Part shown: positions 60,010 through 64,000 of the stretch, in pieces
Layout: each line of letters begins with the position of its first letter
Numbering within the stretch: the stretch's first letter is position 1
Assembly: GCF_003415675.1 (NCBI RefSeq)
Contig: NZ_QFZK01000002.1
Location: forward strand, 434,001 to 498,000
Source: Rhodoferax lacus
GTDB taxonomy: Bacteria; Pseudomonadota; Gammaproteobacteria; Burkholderiales; Burkholderiaceae_C
DNA: 64,000 nt
Reading direction: 5' to 3'
Position numbers and translations under genes: made by a program
Notes under the pieces: model-generated
Told to the model about the DNA's origin: nothing
What the model saw: the letters and a program-made list of their open reading frames with translations, nothing else
Database searches by the model: none

Positions 60010-62271
60010 TTACATCCGCCCCAACGTGCCCGCCGCCACCGTCAACGTCTTGCCATCGCTGTACTTCACCGTGATGGGCGTCTTACCCGCGTTGTAGGCC
60101 AGGTAGGTGCGCTGGCCATTGGCTTGCTTGAACACGGCGAACAGCGTGGTGTTGGCCGTCACGCTGAAGTCGGGCGTGCCCATTTCCTTGAGGCTTTGCA
60201 ACCAGTGCAGGGCGTGCGTGCGGGTGTCGCCCAGCTCAAACGAGCCCCAGCGGTTCCATGAGGCCAGGCCTGCATCCGGGTCGGCCAGGCCCAGGTACTT
60301 GGCAAAGATGTCCTGCCAGATATCGACTGGCTTGCCGTACAGGCCGCGGGCGTTCCAGATGGCGGTCTCCGGGCCCAGTGAGGCCACGCTCTTCTTCACA
60401 AACGCAGGGTCTTGGCCCAGGTAGGTAGAGACGGTGGTGATGGGCAGCAGGTTGATGCCCTTGATCTGGCGCGGGTCGTCAATCCACCAGGTGTTGTGGG
60501 CGTACATGCCGCCAAACAGCATGCTGACCTCTACATTCTTGTACTCCGGGGCAAAGACCTTCCCGTGGATGTCAAACCAGTAGTGGTTGATGGCGTTGAT
60601 TTCAGTGGTGTACATGTACAGGCCCAGGTCGCGCAGCGCCCGGTTGCCCTTGATCTCGCCCCACAGAATCAGCCCGGCCCAGGCGTTGACGGCCTCGGAA
60701 GAAGATTCCTGGTTGTTGCCCAACTCGCCCATGCCAATGCCGGAGGCCCAGGAGTGGCCTTCATAGGGGTCAAAGTTGCGCAGGAAGGGGAACTTGGCGT
60801 TGCTGCGGTCGGTGCTGGCAATGTCGGCAACCAGCAGGTCCACCATGGGACCCCATTGCGCGTCCGAAGCCCATTTGGGGTCGCGCAGGGCAATGTCGGC
60901 CGCAGCGCGTATCCAGTAGCCGTAGGTGAAGTGGTGGTCATTGAGCTGCTCCACTGTGAAGAACTCTTCCGGGTAGCTGGCCACCGTGCCCTGCTGGGTG
61001 TCGTAATGGAAGTAGCCGCCGCCTTCGCCGGTGAACCACGATTCCGCGCGCTTCTTCACCAGGTCCAGCAACTTGTCACGGCCTTCCAGGTCGCCTTGCT
61101 GTTCGACCACATCCATGAGTTTCAGGATGCGCTGCAAGCCCTTGCCCTGCCAGTAGGGGCCTTTGCCCTCTTCCAGCATCATGCGCCGGGCATTGCGTTG
61201 GTCCAGTTTCATGAGCTCGGCCAACTCGGTCTTGCGGCCAGCGTCGGCCACACCGGGCCAGAACGGCACGAAGCCGGTGTAACGGGCCGTGGTTTTGAAG
61301 CTGTCGGCCTCCAGCAAGCGGATCTTGCCGCGCACCGTGTCATAGGCCGGTCCCAGGCGCGGCTCTACTGTCGCATTGTTAAACCACTGATGGGGGTACA
61401 GGCCCAGCAGCGCGCCGGTGACCGGGCCTTCCATGGTTTGGGTGGTGGCGGTGAAGGTGGTTTCTATCTGGCTGGAGGCTTCATCAAACTTCCAGTCCAC
61501 CCGTGTGTCTTGCACAAAGGAATAGGCGTGCTTGGCCAGCAGGGCCAGGGTCTCGGGCTTGTCGTCCGGCAATGCGGCCACCGACAAATAGCCCTTGCCC
61601 GGGGGCAGGTGCAGCAGCCATTGGTCGGCTCCGCTGGGCTTCCAGTCACCGCCCGTAGGGCCAAACACGGCATAGCTGGCCGCCGTGGTTTGAACCAGCA
61701 GCATGCGGGCATCGGCGGCGCTGACAGCGGCCTTGGAGCCTGCTGGAATTTTGATCTGCGCATCCCCCCGGCCAATTTGCACAAAGGCATAGGGCATGCC
61801 ATGGGCCATGCCTACGGTCATGTTGTCTGCGCCCTGGGCCATGGAAATGTCCGCCGACCAGTCGCCGTGTTTGGCGAGCTTGGACTGACCCGGCTGAAAG
61901 GCTGCGGGCGCAATCAGCAGCGGCAACTGGTGGGGGTAGCGAATCTCCACATCACGGCGCACCGTGGGGCGAACTTCCTTGACCGGTAGCGCCACTTCCA
62001 GCCCTGCCGCTGTGGGTTTGACGGTCAGAGGCTGCACAAAGAGTGCTTCGGGCTTGGCGCTGTAGACCACGCTGGAATACCACTGCGCGGATTGTGCCGG
62101 TGTGTTGGCCAAGGCGGCTGTGCGCAGGTTGGCTGGCGGCACCGTGCGGTCACCACTCTTGGGGGCAGTGTAGTAGCTCCCCATTCCCAGCTTCACGGTT
62201 TGTGCCTGCACCGTGGCAAAGGCCAGTGAGGCCAGGGTCAGTTGGAGGCAAGAGCGCGTCAGCTTGTTCAT
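60010..62271 (-). CDS. GH81 endo-beta-1,3-glucanase, secreted
   Basis: This 753-residue GH81 enzyme has a signal MNKLTRSCLQLTLASLAFATVQA. The family's catalytic region is present near residues 500-530: YEGHSWASGIGMGELGNN followed by QESSSEAVNAWAGL with the Glu residues. YPHQWFNN and FNDHHFTYGYWIRAAA-like NDHHFTYGYW are other signatures. GH81 cuts internal beta-1,3 bonds in insoluble or triple-helical glucans such as fungal wall or laminarin. A perfect operator lies 42 bases upstream. The enzyme is predicted periplasmic or secreted. Confidence 0.93.
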   Translation of the reverse strand: MNKLTRSCLQLTLASLAFATVQAQTVKLGMGSYYTAPKSGDRTVPPANLRTAALANTPAQSAQWYSSVVYSAKPEALFVQPLTVKPTAAGLEVALPVKEVRPTVRRDVEIRYPHQLPLLIAPAAFQPGQSKLAKHGDWSADISMAQGADNMTVGMAHGMPYAFVQIGRGDAQIKIPAGSKAAVSAADARMLLVQTTAASYAVFGPTGGDWKPSGADQWLLHLPPGKGYLSVAALPDDKPETLALLAKHAYSFVQDTRVDWKFDEASSQIETTFTATTQTMEGPVTGALLGLYPHQWFNNATVEPRLGPAYDTVRGKIRLLEADSFKTTARYTGFVPFWPGVADAGRKTELAELMKLDQRNARRMMLEEGKGPYWQGKGLQRILKLMDVVEQQGDLEGRDKLLDLVKKRAESWFTGEGGGYFHYDTQQGTVASYPEEFFTVEQLNDHHFTYGYWIRAAADIALRDPKWASDAQWGPMVDLLVADIASTDRSNAKFPFLRNFDPYEGHSWASGIGMGELGNNQESSSEAVNAWAGLILWGEIKGNRALRDLGLYMYTTEINAINHYWFDIHGKVFAPEYKNVEVSMLFGGMYAHNTWWIDDPRQIKGINLLPITTVSTYLGQDPAFVKKSVASLGPETAIWNARGLYGKPVDIWQDIFAKYLGLADPDAGLASWNRWGSFELGDTRTHALHWLQSLKEMGTPDFSVTANTTLFAVFKQANGQRTYLAYNAGKTPITVKYSDGKTLTVAAGTLGRM

Positions 62272-62312
62272 CGCCGGATCCTGTTCAGGTTGAAGTGGTT
62301 CCGCCATGATAC

Positions 62313-62326
62313 TGAAAGCGCTTTCA
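62313..62326 (-). promoter_or_regulatory. Operator before the GH81/P4H unit
   Basis: A perfect TGAAAGCGCTTTCA lies 42 bases upstream of the GH81 start. A second, different palindrome CGGGTTAACCCG (62336-62347) is ten bases further upstream. Confidence 0.85.
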
Positions 62327-62335
62327 AAATTGGCA

Positions 62336-62347
62336 CGGGTTAACCCG
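62336..62347. promoter_or_regulatory. Unassigned 12-bp palindrome in the GH81-porin intergenic region
   Basis: CGGGTTAACCCG is a perfect palindrome in the divergent region between GH81 and the porin. It is distinct from the LacI-type site and may bind another regulator. Confidence 0.4.
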
Positions 62348-62406
62348 AATTTTCTCTGCGGGATCACTAATCAGCAGGGCTAGGGAAAACACGGGGGCGG
62401 TTTTGA

Positions 62407-62451
62407 TTGACGCACCGGAGCGACGTAGCTATTCTACTGAAAGCGCTTTCA
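62407..62451 (+). promoter_or_regulatory. Sigma-70-like promoter and operator of the porin gene
   Basis: TTGACG (62407-62412), a 17-base spacer and TATTCT (62430-62435) make a credible promoter. TGAAAGCGCTTTCA (62438-62451) begins two bases after the -10 element and 31 bases before the porin ATG, so it would cover the transcription start. Confidence 0.85.
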
Positions 62452-62468
62452 AACTTAAATTTACTCCC

Positions 62469-63878
62469 ATGAAAAACCGAATCAAACCATGTGTCTTTGG
62501 ACGGATCCCGGCCTCTCAGGTTCGGCGCACAAGGGCATCGGGCGCTCTGAAAGCCACCGCTGCAGCCGCCATGTTGCTGGGTGCGACCCTGAGCCACGCA
62601 CTGGATTTTGGTCCGGACGGCATGTTCAGTCTCACCGGCTTTGCCGAGGCCACGGTAGGCGTGCAGGGGAACTATTGCCTGAACTGCCAGGTGGTGCCCG
62701 ACACGGTGTCCAAGCAGCTGCGTGTTGCCGATGCCATCATTCCTGGAAAGCACTACGAGACCGTCACCACCACCAATTGGCAAATCCAGCCCTATCTGGG
62801 TGCCAAGTACAACCTGGGCAATGGTTTTGAACTATCGGGTCTGCTGAGCCAGCGCTGGCGCCAGGGAACCATCAACGGCGCCTTCGTCGAGACGCGCTAC
62901 GGTGGCACGGTGGATGTGCCCGATTTTTGGTACGAGAAGAACATTGCAATTCGCCACGAAGACTACGGCAGTGTGCGCATAGGCTCCATGACCACCCGCG
63001 GCTGGAGCGTGGCTGACTTTCCATACGGCGGCAACCTGGGTGTGTCCGATTCCTGGGGTTCCAGCGGCGCGGGCTACGGCATGCTGACCAATGCCATCCG
63101 CCTGGGCAGCCGCCAATTGGATGTGGCCGAAGGCGATTTGTTTCTGGAACTGACCTATGACCAGGGCAATGACCACTTCAAGCGCCTGAGCCCGCAGTTC
63201 TATGAGTTGTACGCGCAGTTCCACAAGGGCGACCTGGTGGTTGATGCGGTCTATCAGGATGCGGTCAACGGTGGTGCCGGTGCCTGGGGCCATGCACCGT
63301 TTACGGGTGTGACACCTTATGCCCAGGATGACAGCTTTGTCGGCACAAACGGGGCGCAGTTCAGTGGCACCCACCAAAACATCGCCATGGTCATGGCGCG
63401 CTACCAGGTCAACGCGAAGGTTGAAGTGTCCGGCGGCATCCGCCAAAACAAGTGGAGTGGCGCCAACGTTGCCTACAACCCCGCTGACAACTGGACCAGC
63501 GGCTTCAATGTGGACTACAGCAACCCGCTGGCCATAAGCCCACCGGGATACGCGGCGTCGTCGGTAGACTTTTTCCTGGGCGGGCGCTATCGCACCGGCC
63601 CATGGACCTTCTTCACGGCCATGGTCTTTTTGGGCGAAGCCGAGACCAAAAACCCCAGCGACCGCGGCCAGCACAACACGGCGACCATCAACACCTTGGG
63701 TGCCAAGTACGACTATGCACCCGGACTGCAGTTGGAGGCCACGGCAGGCATGGTGAATTACGGCAGGAAGGGGCTTTCGCCCATGTCGATGCCCGGCAAC
63801 GCCTCGTTCAGCAATGTGGATTCCCGCATTTCACAAGATGGTCAGTGGGTGACCGTTGGAATGATTTACAGCTTCTAA
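62469..63878 (+). CDS. Outer-membrane porin (glycan-locus associated)
   Basis: This 469-residue beta-barrel protein has a long signal peptide ending LGATLSHA at residue 44. Mature sequence shows alternating amphipathic strands (LTGFAEATVGVQG, EDYGSVRIGSMTTRGW, YELYAQFHKGDLVVDAVYQD). It ends VTVGMIYSF with the terminal Phe needed by the Bam machinery. It resembles Burkholderiales porins but is not a close general OmpC-type. Being under the glucan operator suggests it admits oligosaccharides. Start Met at 62469 precedes a basic N-region. Confidence 0.85.
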   Translation: MKNRIKPCVFGRIPASQVRRTRASGALKATAAAAMLLGATLSHALDFGPDGMFSLTGFAEATVGVQGNYCLNCQVVPDTVSKQLRVADAIIPGKHYETVTTTNWQIQPYLGAKYNLGNGFELSGLLSQRWRQGTINGAFVETRYGGTVDVPDFWYEKNIAIRHEDYGSVRIGSMTTRGWSVADFPYGGNLGVSDSWGSSGAGYGMLTNAIRLGSRQLDVAEGDLFLELTYDQGNDHFKRLSPQFYELYAQFHKGDLVVDAVYQDAVNGGAGAWGHAPFTGVTPYAQDDSFVGTNGAQFSGTHQNIAMVMARYQVNAKVEVSGGIRQNKWSGANVAYNPADNWTSGFNVDYSNPLAISPPGYAASSVDFFLGGRYRTGPWTFFTAMVFLGEAETKNPSDRGQHNTATINTLGAKYDYAPGLQLEATAGMVNYGRKGLSPMSMPGNASFSNVDSRISQDGQWVTVGMIYSF

Positions 63879-63931
63879 AAATGACACAAGACCAATCCAC
63901 CCATAACCGCCTATTCCCGACCGGAGCAAGC

Positions 63932-64000
63932 ATGGCCCCCATTCCTCACAACGTATCGTCTGTCAAAAGGCTGGGCTTGGCTTTGGGCCTTGGTGCGGCA
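63932..64000 (+). CDS. Start of an exported protein, cut by window end
   Basis: An ATG at 63932 with GGAG six bases upstream opens MAPIPHNVSSVKRLGLALGL, a basic residue pair followed by a hydrophobic stretch typical of a signal peptide. The same frame is open from an ATG at 63881. It follows the porin after about 50 bases, so it probably belongs to the glucan locus. The product cannot be identified from 23 residues. Confidence 0.55.
   Translation, partial: MAPIPHNVSSVKRLGLALGLGAA

Overview
The window is about 64 kb of GC-rich, gene-dense chromosome from a betaproteobacterium, most likely Burkholderiales, family Comamonadaceae (Rhodoferax/Polaromonas-like). I infer this from the BktB-type thiolase, the AapJQMP transporter, the YjgN/M48 pair, the RpfE-like/RecJ pair, the orphan TctAB proteins and an intergenic GC-rich repeat of the kind seen in that family. 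No search was run. No tRNA, rRNA, CRISPR array or insertion sequence was seen.

Left part (1-43 kb) is mostly housekeeping. It starts with the end of a chemoreceptor carrying a C-terminal Cache-like domain. Next come a flavin reductase and a general L-amino-acid ABC transporter (aapJQMP, minus strand) with stem-loops behind aapJ. Then follow YitT and hemerythrin proteins, a 2OG-Fe dioxygenase, a beta-ketothiolase with a clear terminator, and a bufferin-type copper metallophore operon (precursor, MNIO enzyme, partner, DoxX; 9.4-11.8 kb). After a TacA/TacT-like toxin-antitoxin pair come recJ with an in-frame repeat insertion, lolC-lolD, tatD, ppk2, a spermidine-synthase-like gene with an orphan GspE ATPase, and tctB-tctA. 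The rest includes NlpC/P60, NUDIX, SDR, a degenerate GGDEF membrane protein, gshA, an RbgA-type GTPase, an HMCES/YedK protein, an M48 peptidase behind a frameshifted yjgN, a universal stress protein behind an FNR-like palindrome, a DsbG-like protein, an RcnB-like protein, a DUF6172/PPOX/DUF938 operon, and trxC.

Right part (43.9-64 kb) is the most interesting region. It looks like a dedicated beta-1,3(1,6)-glucan (laminarin-like) utilisation locus. A LacI-family regulator is followed by a sugar ABC transporter (binding protein, two permeases, ATPase) with an embedded GH1 beta-glucosidase, then GH16, GH17 and GH17 enzymes, and a convergent GH30. All five of these hydrolases lack signal peptides. 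Exported components are a 747-residue lipoprotein with three carbohydrate-binding-like modules on Pro-Thr linkers, a GH16 lipoprotein, a GH81 endo-1,3-beta-glucanase and a porin. A prolyl-4-hydroxylase-like gene lies directly downstream of GH81.

Four perfect copies of TGAAAGCGCTTTCA and one 12/14 copy lie before lacI, the transporter operon, the GH30/lipoprotein pair, GH81 and the porin. This suggests one local regulon. The model is that surface GH81/GH16 cut polymer, the lipoprotein holds it, the porin admits oligosaccharides, the ABC transporter imports them, and cytoplasmic GH16/GH17/GH30/GH1 reduce them to glucose.
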